Below, piece after piece: positions 7,353 through 15,578 of a stretch of DNA of 21,789 nucleotides; the first letter of the stretch is position 1; the number at the start of each line of letters is the position of its first letter. The stretch comes from an uncultured Collinsella sp. (GTDB taxonomy: Bacteria; Actinomycetota; Coriobacteriia; Coriobacteriales; Coriobacteriaceae). The notes below the pieces were generated by a model. That model did no database searches, was not told the origin of the DNA, and was given only the letters and a program-made list of their open reading frames with translations. The position numbers were made by a program, and so were the translations under genes. The DNA lies in the NCBI GenBank assembly GCA_905197585.1, contig CAJJZO010000008.1:1-21789 (forward strand). Reading direction: 5' to 3'.

Positions 7353-8290
7353 TGGCAGAGGTCAAAAAAGTCGCCACGCGCGTAAGCTACGGCGAGGCGC
7401 TCGTCGAGCTGGGCAATGAGCACGATGACTTTGTAGTGCTCGATGCCGACCTGGCTGCCGCTACGCAGACGGGTAAGTTTAAGGCTGCGCACCCTGAGCG
7501 CTTCTACGATGCCGGCATTGCCGAGAGCAACTTGATGGGGCTCGCCGCCGGCATTGCGACCACGGGCCACGTCGCCTTTGCGAGCACCTTTGCCATGTTC
7601 GCCGCCGGCCGCGCGTACGAACAAGTGCGTAATTCCATTGGCTATCCGCACCTCAACGTCAAAATCGGTGCCACGCATGCGGGTATCTCGGTCGGTGAAG
7701 ACGGCGCCACGCATCAGTGCTGCGAGGACATCGCGCTCATGCGCACGATCCCGGGTATGACGGTAATCGTTCCCGCCGATGACATCGAGGCTCGCGCTTG
7801 CGTGCGCGCCGCCTATGAGTTTGAGGGACCGGTCTACATGCGCTTCGGACGCCTGGCAACGCCGGTCATTAACGATCACGAGGACTATGAGTTCAAGATT
7901 GGTCGCGGCGTGGTCGTGCGCGAGGGGTCCGATGTGACCATCATCGCTTGTGGCCTTATGGTCGCCGAGGCGCTTGAGGCTGCCGAGGCGCTCGCTGCCG
8001 ATGGTATCGATGCCGAGGTCATCAATATGCACACGATCAAGCCGCTCGATGAGCGCCTGGTGGTTGCCAGCGCCAAGAAGACCGGTCGTGTGGTCACTGC
8101 CGAGGAGCATTCGATTATCGGTGGTCTTGGCGAGGCCGTGGCCTCGGTGCTCGCGGAGCAGCATCCGGTGCCGATGCGTCGCGTCGGCGTGCGCGATGTG
8201 TATGGCGAGTCCGGCCCTGCGGTCGATTTGCTGCACAAGTACGGTTTGGACGCCGACGGCATCGAAGCTGCGGTCAGGTCCGTGTTGTAA
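7352..8290 (+). CDS. Transketolase, C-terminal (pyrimidine-binding and C-terminal domain) subunit
   Basis: The 312-residue product is the partner of the preceding gene. It carries the pyrimidine-binding domain with the catalytic-Glu region (DAGIAESNLMGLAAGIA), FASTFAMFAAGRAYEQVRNS, and THAGISVGEDGATHQCCEDI. The C-terminal transketolase domain is about residues 190-312. Together the two subunits transfer two-carbon units between ketose and aldose phosphates in the cytoplasm. The ribosome site GGAGAGGAG lies inside the end of the upstream gene and the start overlaps its stop. A DXS or pyruvate-dehydrogenase E1-beta assignment is less likely because the N-terminal partner is transketolase-like. 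Confidence 0.93.
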   Translation: MAEVKKVATRVSYGEALVELGNEHDDFVVLDADLAAATQTGKFKAAHPERFYDAGIAESNLMGLAAGIATTGHVAFASTFAMFAAGRAYEQVRNSIGYPHLNVKIGATHAGISVGEDGATHQCCEDIALMRTIPGMTVIVPADDIEARACVRAAYEFEGPVYMRFGRLATPVINDHEDYEFKIGRGVVVREGSDVTIIACGLMVAEALEAAEALAADGIDAEVINMHTIKPLDERLVVASAKKTGRVVTAEEHSIIGGLGEAVASVLAEQHPVPMRRVGVRDVYGESGPAVDLLHKYGLDADGIEAAVRSVL

Positions 8291-8301
8291 GGAAGTTTTC
8301 C

Positions 8302-8754
8302 ATGGGATTTGTATCTGCCAATCAGGTGACAATCGGACATGCCGCCGCCTCGCGCGAGGATGCTCTGCATTATTTGTCCGAGCAGGCTGTCGAACTTGGC
8401 TTTGCCGATGACGCGTCTGCCGTAGAGGCCGCCTTTATCGCTCGCGAAAATGAGGCCGAGACCGGCCTTGTCGCTGGTTTTGCCGTTCCGCATGCCAAGA
8501 GCGACGCGATTCATACGCCGGGCGTGGCCGTGCTCAAGTTGACCGAGCCTGTTGAGTGGCCAAGCTTTGATGGTGTGCCCGTCGATGTGGCGCTCGCGTT
8601 GTATGTTCCTGCGGGCGAGGCTGGAACCACGCATCTGCGTCTGCTTTCCAAGGCTGCCGTGATGCTGATGGATGCTGGCTTCCGCGACAAAGTGCGCGAA
8701 AGCACCGATCCTGTCGAGATTGCCGAGCTCATCAACGCCGGCCTCGAGGGCTAG
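8302..8754 (+). CDS. PTS fructose-family EIIA (PTS_EIIA type 2)
   Basis: The 150-residue protein matches a stand-alone EIIA of the fructose/mannitol family. The phosphorylated histidine is in AVPHAKSDAI (about residues 54-63). The downstream TTHLRLLSKAAVML is the usual helix before the C-terminal strand-helix. It accepts phosphate from HPr and passes it to Cys9 of the EIIBC encoded at 2759. Its position at the end of the operon, 11 bases after the transketolase gene with an AAGGAA ribosome site, shows that transport and metabolism genes are co-regulated as a unit. A strong terminator follows at 8798-8827. Confidence 0.92.
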   Translation: MGFVSANQVTIGHAAASREDALHYLSEQAVELGFADDASAVEAAFIARENEAETGLVAGFAVPHAKSDAIHTPGVAVLKLTEPVEWPSFDGVPVDVALALYVPAGEAGTTHLRLLSKAAVMLMDAGFRDKVRESTDPVEIAELINAGLEG

Positions 8755-8797
8755 AACGGTCTTTCCGTTCAATCAATCGATCCTTCTCCAAGGAAAA

Positions 8798-8835
8798 GGG
8801 CCGCGACGCCATAAGCGCCGCGGCCCTGTTTGCGT
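8798..8835 (+). terminator. Rho-independent terminator of the PTS operon
   Basis: GGGCCGCG (8798-8805) pairs with CGCGGCCC (8819-8826), with a possible additional A-T pair and a 13-base loop. The T-rich segment TGTTTGCGTTT follows. It lies 43 bases after the EIIA stop codon. Confidence 0.7.
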
Positions 8836-8844
8836 TTGCCCAAA

Positions 8845-8862
8845 TAAACCTGCCAAAATAAA
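8845..8862 (-). repeat. Partial inverse copy of the 12457-12489 palindrome
   Basis: AAACCTGCCAAAATAAAC at 8845-8862 is the exact reverse complement of 12475-12492. It corresponds to the right half and flank of that palindrome. The GGGACAG core and left arm are missing, so this looks like a truncated copy. Confidence 0.5.
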
Positions 8863-8869
8863 CGTATGG

Positions 8870-8896
8870 GTTACGCCGTTTTACAAACGGCGTAAC
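8870..8896. repeat. Perfect 12-bp hairpin
   Basis: GTTACGCCGTTT (8870-8881) and AAACGGCGTAAC (8885-8896) are perfect inverted repeats with a three-base loop. There is no T-run after it on either strand. It is the first of four large palindromes in the convergent gene-free region 8755-9346. Confidence 0.65.
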
Positions 8897-8969
8897 TGCT
8901 TGGCGCTGCGCAGACTCCGGGCACGGCAATCTGCTCGCTCACTTATGCTCAACCTGGATTAGCTAATTT

Positions 8970-9032
8970 GGGACGGGGCTTTTTTGACTACCTGGGCAAC
9001 TTGGCTGGCAAAAGTAGTCAAACCCCCGTCCC
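8970..9032. repeat. Inverted-repeat element with GGGACGGGG/GACTAC arms
   Basis: GGGACGGGG (8970-8978) pairs with CCCCGTCCC (9024-9032). TTTGACTAC (8983-8991) pairs with GTAGTCAAA (9014-9022). The loop is 22 bases and a small internal bulge separates the two stems. A similar left arm without the right arm occurs near 18782-18799, so this is probably a dispersed element. Confidence 0.6.
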
Positions 9033-9065
9033 GAAAAGATCGGTCAGGTGCTGCGCCACAAAAAC

Positions 9066-9203
9066 GGCCTATCTACTACGTTTGACCCGTACCGGTCGAC
9101 CATAGCCGTGTTTTCCGAAAATCGACAAGCCATCTACCTGCGGTTTTGATTTTGCAAAACTCGACATGGTTGAGGGTCGTCGATCAAACGTAGTAGATAG
9201 GCC
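9066..9203. repeat. 138-bp element bounded by perfect 20-bp terminal inverted repeats
   Basis: The 20 bases at 9066-9085 (GGCCTATCTACTACGTTTGA) are exactly reverse-complementary to 9184-9203. The 98-base interior contains weaker inverted repeats (GTTTTG/CAAAAC near 9142-9159 and an ACCAT/ATGGT pairing), so the whole element can fold as one long hairpin. It encodes no protein. It looks like a MITE, a large REP-like unit or a structured RNA gene. No target-site duplication was identified. Confidence 0.6.
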
Positions 9204-9267
9204 CATTTCGTGGCGAGCAGTTCACTTCGAGGTTAAAGGCAGCCGGCTTCGAGTGATTCTCTAGAAG

Positions 9268-9330
9268 TTGCGGTGGAATAGTTCCTGTTTGGCCGCAAAA
9301 AGCCGTTATTCAGGAACTATTTCACCGCAA
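9268..9330. repeat. 20-bp inverted repeat just beyond the larE stop
   Basis: The 20 bases at 9268-9287 and 9311-9330 are inverted repeats with a single mismatch that would be a G-U pair in RNA. The 23-base loop has an inner GGC/GCC pair. It lies 17 bases beyond the end of larE and could slow or stop leftward transcription, but no T-run follows. Confidence 0.6.
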
Positions 9331-9346
9331 GTTATTGGGGCGTTGC

Positions 9347-10225
9347 TTATTGATTCATCGCGCCGTGGATGTAGGGGGTTACCTGGGGGGAGATGTGGCC
9401 ACAGCCTAGGTTGCGTAGAGCGCATTCGATGGCGGCAGGCAGCGGGGTTTTGCCTTCGGCATCGACTGCGGTTCCGCCGAGGGCGGCAATCTTGGCGACG
9501 TCGGACGGGGCAGCCTCGATATGCATGCAGCCGCCGACCAGGCGCGCGCGGACCTGTGACAGGTCAAGATCGTGCAGGTAGTCTTCGCAGGCACGAATCA
9601 AATTGACTTTCTCGCGCGTAAGCTCCTCGCCTGTGGGGATGCGCGTGGCAAGGCAGGCGCCAGCGGGTAGATTCCAAACGGGGTAGCCCCATGCGCGCAG
9701 TAGCTCGCGCGCCTCGTTCTTGGTAAAGCCGCCCTCCATGAGGGGCGAGCGCACGCCGAGCTCCTGGGCGGCGCGCATGCCGGGGCGGTAGTCGCCACGG
9801 TCGCTTGTATTACTGCCATCGATAACGGTGGGGAACCCCAGCGATTTTGCGTGGTTGACGATAGCGGTGAAGCCGGCGCGTTTGCAGTGATAGCAGCGGT
9901 CGGCGTCGTTGCAGGCAACCTGCGGAAGCTGGAGCTGATCGACCGAAAGATTAAGCACCGGAAGCTTAAAATGCGGGCCTTCATCGGCCTGTCCGTCAAC
10001 AGATCGCTCAAACGAAGACTGCTCGGGCGTGCCGATGAGCGGCGTGGTGAGATGGACGAGAAGGGTGCTGGCGGGCATGATGCGAGAGCAAACGGCAGCC
10101 AAAAAGCTGCTGTCGACGCCGCCGGAAAAGCCGATGGCGACGTGTCCGTATGCCAAAAGCAGCTCTTCGAGCGCTGCGAGTTTGTCCTGAAGCTCCTCTG
10201 CGGGTGCGGTGGTGTCGAAAGACAT
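9347..10225 (-). CDS. larE: LarE-type ATP-dependent sacrificial sulfur transferase
   Basis: The 292-residue protein has a PP-loop SGGVDSS at 34-40 for ATP pyrophosphatase activity. RCYHCK at 110-115, DGSN at 136-139 and DYRPG at 145-149 are typical of LarE. Cys191 in GACLATRIP is at the position of the sulfur-donating cysteine known from lactobacillal LarE. LarE sulfurates the nicotinate-derived precursor of the nickel-pincer cofactor of lactate racemase and related LarA enzymes. I start at the ATG at 10225, which has AAGGAA six bases upstream; an in-frame ATG at 10294 lies inside the regulatory region. No larA, larB or larC is nearby, so partners must be elsewhere or the protein serves another thiolation. 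Other PP-loop sulfurases are less likely. Confidence 0.85.
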   Translation of the reverse strand: MSFDTTAPAEELQDKLAALEELLLAYGHVAIGFSGGVDSSFLAAVCSRIMPASTLLVHLTTPLIGTPEQSSFERSVDGQADEGPHFKLPVLNLSVDQLQLPQVACNDADRCYHCKRAGFTAIVNHAKSLGFPTVIDGSNTSDRGDYRPGMRAAQELGVRSPLMEGGFTKNEARELLRAWGYPVWNLPAGACLATRIPTGEELTREKVNLIRACEDYLHDLDLSQVRARLVGGCMHIEAAPSDVAKIAALGGTAVDAEGKTPLPAAIECALRNLGCGHISPQVTPYIHGAMNQ

Positions 10226-10319
10226 AAAACGTTCCTTACCGTTGAGTACTCGGTCGAAAACTATAATCCTACCGAGCCGCTCGCCATAAGACATCTATCT
10301 ATGTAACGAAAGTGCAATA

Positions 10320-10338
10320 TGTATATACGTTATATACA
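10320..10338. promoter_or_regulatory. Perfect dyad between larE and the HAD gene, candidate operator
   Basis: TGTATATACGTTATATACA (10320-10338) is a perfect 8-bp inverted repeat around CGT. It lies in the 166-base divergent intergenic space, 53 bases before the HAD phosphatase ATG and about 95 before larE. The symmetry and position suggest an operator for a dimeric regulator. The regulator is unknown. Confidence 0.45.
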
Positions 10339-10391
10339 AGTTTGCAAAGTGCGGTAGAGTAGCGGCAATGCAAGCCGATGGGGGGACCGAA

Positions 10392-11042
10392 ATGATCAAG
10401 GCTGTCATTTTCGATATGGACGGAACGCTGGTCGACACCGAGCGTTTGGGCATCAAGGCGTGGAAGGCGGGCGCCGTTGAGCTGGGGCTCGCGATTGACG
10501 ATGCGCTTATCCACCAGTTTATCGGCCGTACGCTGGTCGATGTCATGAGCATTCTCGAAAAGCACTACGGTAGCCACGAGACCGCCGAGGCGATCTATGT
10601 CCGCCACAAGGAGATTCGCGACGAGATGGTCAAGACCGAGCTGGAGCTTAAGGCCGGCGCCGCCGAGTGCTTAGACGAGCTGCTGGCGGCGGGCTATCAC
10701 GTGGGCCTCGCGACGTCTTCGCGCCACGTTACCGCCGAGCGCAACCTTAAGGCGTTCGGTCTCTTTGACAAGTTCGAGACCGTGACCTGCGGTGAGGACG
10801 TCGTGCACGGTAAGCCCGATCCCGAGATGTATCTGCTCGCCTGCGAGCGCGCGGGCTTTGCTCCCGAGGAGTGCGCCGTGGTCGAAGATTCGCGCAACGG
10901 CTGTGTCTCGGGTATCACAGCCGGCTGCCATGTCTTTGCCGTTCCCGATATCGTCCCGCTGCCGCAGGACGTGGTGGACGGCTGCGACGCCGTGCTCGAC
11001 ACGCTGTTCGATCTGACGGCGGCGGTCAAGGCCGTGCGTTAA
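10392..11042 (+). CDS. HAD-superfamily phosphatase / beta-phosphoglucomutase-like
   Basis: The 216-residue protein is a HAD subfamily I hydrolase with a helical cap. Motif I is FDMDGTLVDTE with nucleophile Asp8 and general acid/base Asp10. Motif II is ATSSRHV, motif III includes GKPDPEMYL, and motif IV is VVEDSRNG. Such proteins dephosphorylate sugar phosphates or isomerise beta-glucose-1-phosphate; the sequence alone does not separate phosphatase from mutase. The start at 10392 follows a GGGGGGA ribosome site and gives the canonical N-terminus; an in-frame ATG at 10368 would add eight residues before it. It is divergent from larE and monocistronic, ending at a clear terminator. Confidence 0.85.
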   Translation: MIKAVIFDMDGTLVDTERLGIKAWKAGAVELGLAIDDALIHQFIGRTLVDVMSILEKHYGSHETAEAIYVRHKEIRDEMVKTELELKAGAAECLDELLAAGYHVGLATSSRHVTAERNLKAFGLFDKFETVTCGEDVVHGKPDPEMYLLACERAGFAPEECAVVEDSRNGCVSGITAGCHVFAVPDIVPLPQDVVDGCDAVLDTLFDLTAAVKAVR

Positions 11043-11080
11043 CGCCGACACCAAGCTATTTCAATCGCATTTTAAAGAGC

Positions 11081-11123
11081 CGGTCATTCGCGATGTGCGG
11101 ATGGCCGCTTTTCTGTTTGTTTT
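11081..11123 (+). terminator. Rho-independent terminator of the HAD gene
   Basis: CGGTCATTCGC (11081-11091) pairs with GCGGATGGCCG (11097-11107) over 11 bp including two G-T pairs, with a five-base loop. It is followed by the T-rich run CTTTTCTGTTTGTTTT. Confidence 0.75.
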
Positions 11124-11147
11124 GAGCATTGGCCCGATAACGCCGCA

Positions 11148-11233
11148 TTACACGAAATGGGAAGTTATATGGAGGCGAGCTTACACGAAATGAGAAGTTA
11201 AATGCGCGCTAGTTTACACGAAACGGGAAGTTA
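11148..11233. repeat. Three copies of a 20-bp repeat at exact 33-bp spacing
   Basis: TTACACGAAATGGGAAGTTA (11148-11167) recurs with one change at 11181-11200 and one change at 11214-11233. The 13-base spacers after copies one and two are themselves similar (ATG, then GC and AG at matching places). The unit is therefore a 33-bp tandem repeat with about 2.6 copies. It lies between the convergent HAD and lacI genes. No gene explains it. The spacers are too short for a CRISPR array. Confidence 0.7.
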
Positions 11234-11292
11234 CGTTCGCATGGACATAGCTAGAGCGTCCCTCCGCGCCTAGAGGCTCGACGAATAAGCGA

Positions 11293-12405
11293 TTACAGGT
11301 ACGCGCCGAGGTTGATGGCCGTGGCGTCGGTCTGGCTGCTTGCCTGGGTGCTGGCGCGTTCCAGCAGGAACGGCCGCACGAGTTCTTGGCGGTTGATGTC
11401 CTCGATGGCCGTGACCGCGGTGACGGTGCGCGCGGCAGAGCCGATGTGGACGTGCTTGGTCTTTGCCGGGGCCTTGTTCTCAATTTGCTCCATGAGCAAT
11501 TGAACGCCCTTGCGGCCAATCTCGTAGCCCGGGGGCGCTACCGTAGTGAGCGGGACCGATCCGCTCCAAGCGAGTGGGTTGCCATCGCAACCTGCTACGC
11601 GTACTTGCCCGGGGACGGCGATGCCTTTGTCGACCAGCGCCGAGATGACGCCCGAGGCCAGCACGTCGGTCAGACCGACGACAAAATCGGGACGTTCGTC
11701 CGCGGGGCGCTCGGCGATTTGAGCACCGATGCCGTAGCCGTCGGCAGCGGTATTCCATTCGCCGGCGTCGATGACTTCGATCTTGATATCGGGGTGTAGA
11801 GCGAGCGCTTTATGAATGCCAAGGACGCGCAGGGTGAGTTGCATAAATGCTGCTCGGCCGACGACGACAATATGGTGCGCGCCGCGGGCGATGGCAAGTT
11901 CGGCAATGATGCGACCCTGGGCCTCGTTGTCGGCCGCTACGTAGTGGCCGGGCTCGGAACAGTGGATGTCCAGATGGACGATCGGCACGGGCATTTTAGT
12001 CATGGCCGGGTGCCAGTCGGGGGATGCCATGGGCTGAACCATGACGCCGGACATCTGAGTGCCCATAAAGTAGCGCAGGTAATGGTCTTCGAGAATGTCG
12101 TCGTTGTCGGCGTTGGCGATGAGCAAGTCATAGCCGTGCTTGCGTGCCTCGTTGTGGGCACCGCTGGCAATCTGGAGCGAAAAGCCGTGATCGAGACGGG
12201 GGAGGACCAGGCCAAAGGACTTGGTGGTGCCGCCGGCCAGCTGGCGAGCGCTTTGGTTGGGCAGGTAGCCCAAGCGATTGATGGTCTCGTTGATGAGTTT
12301 GAGGGTCTCGGGGCGCAGCTTTTCGGGGTGGTTGAGCGCGTTGGAAACCGTGCCCAGCGAAACCCCGGCCTCGCGCGCGACGTCGCTGATTTTTACCTTT
12401 GCCAT
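11293..12405 (-). CDS. LacI-family transcriptional regulator divergent from glmS
   Basis: The 370-residue protein starts with a LacI helix-turn-helix (VKISDVAREAGVSLGTVSNA at about 3-22), a hinge ending in ARQLAGG, then a type-1 periplasmic-binding-like effector domain. The C-terminal tail after about residue 340 is longer than usual. The ATG at 12405 has an AAAGGGG ribosome site five bases away. A LacI-style dyad (12416-12429) overlaps that ribosome site and may mediate autorepression. The neighbour glmS is divergent over 312 bases, so control of amino-sugar synthesis is possible but not shown. The effector is unknown. The long leftward open frame that extends into glmS from the opposite strand is a high-GC artefact and not part of this gene. 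Confidence 0.87.
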   Translation of the reverse strand: MAKVKISDVAREAGVSLGTVSNALNHPEKLRPETLKLINETINRLGYLPNQSARQLAGGTTKSFGLVLPRLDHGFSLQIASGAHNEARKHGYDLLIANADNDDILEDHYLRYFMGTQMSGVMVQPMASPDWHPAMTKMPVPIVHLDIHCSEPGHYVAADNEAQGRIIAELAIARGAHHIVVVGRAAFMQLTLRVLGIHKALALHPDIKIEVIDAGEWNTAADGYGIGAQIAERPADERPDFVVGLTDVLASGVISALVDKGIAVPGQVRVAGCDGNPLAWSGSVPLTTVAPPGYEIGRKGVQLLMEQIENKAPAKTKHVHIGSAARTVTAVTAIEDINRQELVRPFLLERASTQASSQTDATAINLGAYL

Positions 12406-12415
12406 AGCGGCCCCT

Positions 12416-12429
12416 TTGATGCGTTTCAA
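12416..12429. promoter_or_regulatory. Candidate LacI operator overlapping the lacI ribosome site
   Basis: TTGATGCGTTTCAA has four paired outer bases and a central CG, matching the usual LacI-operator layout. It starts 11 bases before the start codon of the LacI gene at 12405 and touches its ribosome-binding site. Autoregulation is inferred from position. Confidence 0.4.
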
Positions 12430-12456
12430 GTACAAGCCAGATTGTAGCATCCCAAA

Positions 12457-12489
12457 CCTACCAAAAAGGGACAGGTTTATTTTGGCAGG
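12457..12489. repeat. 33-base palindrome with GGGACAGG core
   Basis: CCTACCAAAA (12457-12466) and TTTTGGCAGG (12480-12489) pair except for one position, around a centre containing GGGACAGG. It has the same length and core position as 12522-12554 and 14641-14673 but different arms. A half copy in the opposite orientation is at 8845-8862. Confidence 0.6.
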
Positions 12490-12521
12490 TTTTATCTGGG
12501 GAAACGCCGTTGCCAGCGCGG

Positions 12522-12554
12522 CCACCACAAAGGTTCCTGTCCCCATTGTGGCGG
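12522..12554. repeat. 33-base CCACCACAAAGG palindrome, copy 1
   Basis: The 33 bases are identical to 14641-14673 at 30 positions and in the same orientation. CCACCACAA pairs imperfectly with TTGTGGCGG around the core CCTGTCCC. It lies upstream of glmS; the second copy lies downstream of it. Confidence 0.65.
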
Positions 12555-12583
12555 TTTGGACCGGCTGGGCATGTGTGCATCGG

Positions 12584-12607
12584 GTGGTATCTAAGTTGAG
12601 ATACCAC
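12584..12607. promoter_or_regulatory. Perfect dyad upstream of glmS, candidate operator
   Basis: GTGGTATCT (12584-12592) and AGATACCAC (12599-12607) are perfect 9-bp inverted repeats with a six-base spacer. A smaller imperfect palindrome, CTGGTATATCAG, follows at about 12610-12621. A TACAAT at 12638-12643 could be the -10 element for glmS, but no good -35 was found. The dyad could be a repressor site (GntR- or LacI-type) or a small hairpin. Confidence 0.4.
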
Positions 12608-12717
12608 TTCTGGTATATCAGCTTGCGCTTGCGTGAGTACAATACTCGAACGTTATGCGTCTCAGCGCCCCCTGTGCGTGGACGTTTTGCAGTCAAGCGG
12701 ACGAAGGGATTTATCCT

Positions 12718-14565
<1,848 letters not shown>

Positions 14566-14588
14566 TTGGTTCCGCCGTTCTAACGACC

Positions 14589-14630
14589 AAGGCCCGGCTC
14601 CGCGTCATCAGACGGAGCCGGGCCTTTTTG
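14589..14630 (+). terminator. Rho-independent terminator of glmS
   Basis: AAGGCCCGGCTCCG (14589-14602) pairs perfectly with 14613-14626 around a 10-base loop and runs straight into TTTTTG. It starts 24 bases after the glmS stop. Confidence 0.9.
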
Positions 14631-14637
14631 TACGGAG

Positions 14638-14676
14638 AAACCACCACAAAGGTGCCTGTCCCCTTTGTGGTGGTTT
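14638..14676. repeat. CCACCACAAAGG palindrome, copy 2, perfect 15-bp stem
   Basis: AAACCACCACAAAGG (14638-14652) pairs perfectly with 14662-14676 around a nine-base loop. Its 33-base core differs at three positions from 12522-12554. It ends eight bases beyond the gntR stop, and on the leftward strand it is followed by TTTCT, so it may also act as that gene's terminator. Confidence 0.75.
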
Positions 14677-14683
14677 TGGCAGG

Positions 14684-15415
14684 TTAGCGGAGCTTGCTGG
14701 TCTCGAAGTACTCGGGGAACTGGTCCAGAACCTCGGTTTGGTTGCGGAACATCATGTGCAGGTGCTTGCTGACCAAAAAGCTCGCTTCGATGGGGTCGCG
14801 ACCGGCGATAGCGCGGCGAATCTGCTTGTGCTCGTTCACGATGTCCTGATTGTCGAGAACCTGCGTGGCGGCGCGCAGCCAGCGGAAGCGCTCCAGGTCG
14901 GCATTGGTCTCCTCGAGCCACGACCACACGGTGCTGCGGCATGCGATGCTAAAAATCATGTGATGCATGAGGTTGTCGCTCAAAAAGAAACCGATACGAT
15001 CCTCTTCGGCCATGGCCTTTTCCTGCAGCACGATGGCGCGGTCGAGCTGCTCGATGCCGGCCGACGTGGCTCGCGCACAGCACTCCACAATCACCTGCTT
15101 TTCCAGATGTTCGCGGATGTAACAGGCACTCTCGGCAAGGGTGAGGTTGATGGGTGAGACGTAGGTGCCACTCTGGGGCACGGTGCGCACCAGGCCTTCC
15201 TGCGCCAAGCGAACCAAAGCCTCGCGCACGGGCGTGCGACCCATATCCAGGTCGTCGCAAAGTTGCTTGACGCCCAGCTTTTCGCCCGGCTTGTAGTCCA
15301 GGTAGACGATTTTGCGTCGAATGGTGTGGTAGGACTGGTCCTGTAGGCTCGTTTCCTGCTCGCCGACGTGCATCGATTCTTCCATAGCGCCTCGCAACTG
15401 TTCTATCAAACTCAT
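14684..15415 (-). CDS. GntR-family regulator, FadR/FCD subfamily
   Basis: The 243-residue protein has a winged helix-turn-helix at about 30-90 (YHTIRRKIVYLDYKPGEKL, then DDLDMGRTPVREALVRLAQEG). An all-helical FCD effector domain follows, with spaced His/Asp residues suitable for a metal or carboxylate ligand. FCD regulators usually sense organic acids or sugar acids. The start is uncertain: the ATG at 15415 lacks a ribosome site, while ATGs at 15385 (after GAGG) and 15373 (after GGAAGA) have weak ones. A CATAAT at 15434-15429 could be the -10 element, favouring the shorter forms. It is divergent from the YeiH-type exporter, which it probably controls. Confidence 0.85.
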   Translation of the reverse strand: MSLIEQLRGAMEESMHVGEQETSLQDQSYHTIRRKIVYLDYKPGEKLGVKQLCDDLDMGRTPVREALVRLAQEGLVRTVPQSGTYVSPINLTLAESACYIREHLEKQVIVECCARATSAGIEQLDRAIVLQEKAMAEEDRIGFFLSDNLMHHMIFSIACRSTVWSWLEETNADLERFRWLRAATQVLDNQDIVNEHKQIRRAIAGRDPIEASFLVSKHLHMMFRNQTEVLDQFPEYFETSKLR

Positions 15416-15447
15416 ATGTCAGTTGTTAATTATGCCGCGAATCAGCT

Positions 15448-15457
15448 CTCCGCGGAG
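15448..15457. promoter_or_regulatory. Palindrome between gntR and the exporter gene
   Basis: CTCCGCGGAG is a perfect 10-bp palindrome, flanked by a looser GCCG...AATTCGGC dyad at about 15434-15469. Placed centrally in the 163-base divergent region, it is a reasonable operator candidate for the adjacent GntR protein. This is inferred from position only. Confidence 0.35.
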
Positions 15458-15578
15458 GGTAATTCGGCTGTTGCCCAAGAACTATTGCGGCATCTTAGTC
15501 TTTGTTTGCGCGAGACTGTGCTCGATGTTGCCGTATCATAAGCCGTCGCAAACGTGAAATAGAAAGAAGGAATCCCAT

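Noticed and set aside
8672..8962. Rightward open frame across the EIIA end and the terminator
   Set aside because: It runs through the EIIA gene in another frame and through the terminator hairpin, with no ribosome site or family match.
11148..11233. CRISPR array
   Set aside because: There are only three units, the spacers are 13 bases and similar to each other, and no cas genes are present.
12655..12717. Possible glmS ribozyme in the leader (AGCGCC near 12663)
   Set aside because: Only about 55 bases separate this motif from the start codon, too short for the ribozyme core, and the conserved pairing elements are not visible.
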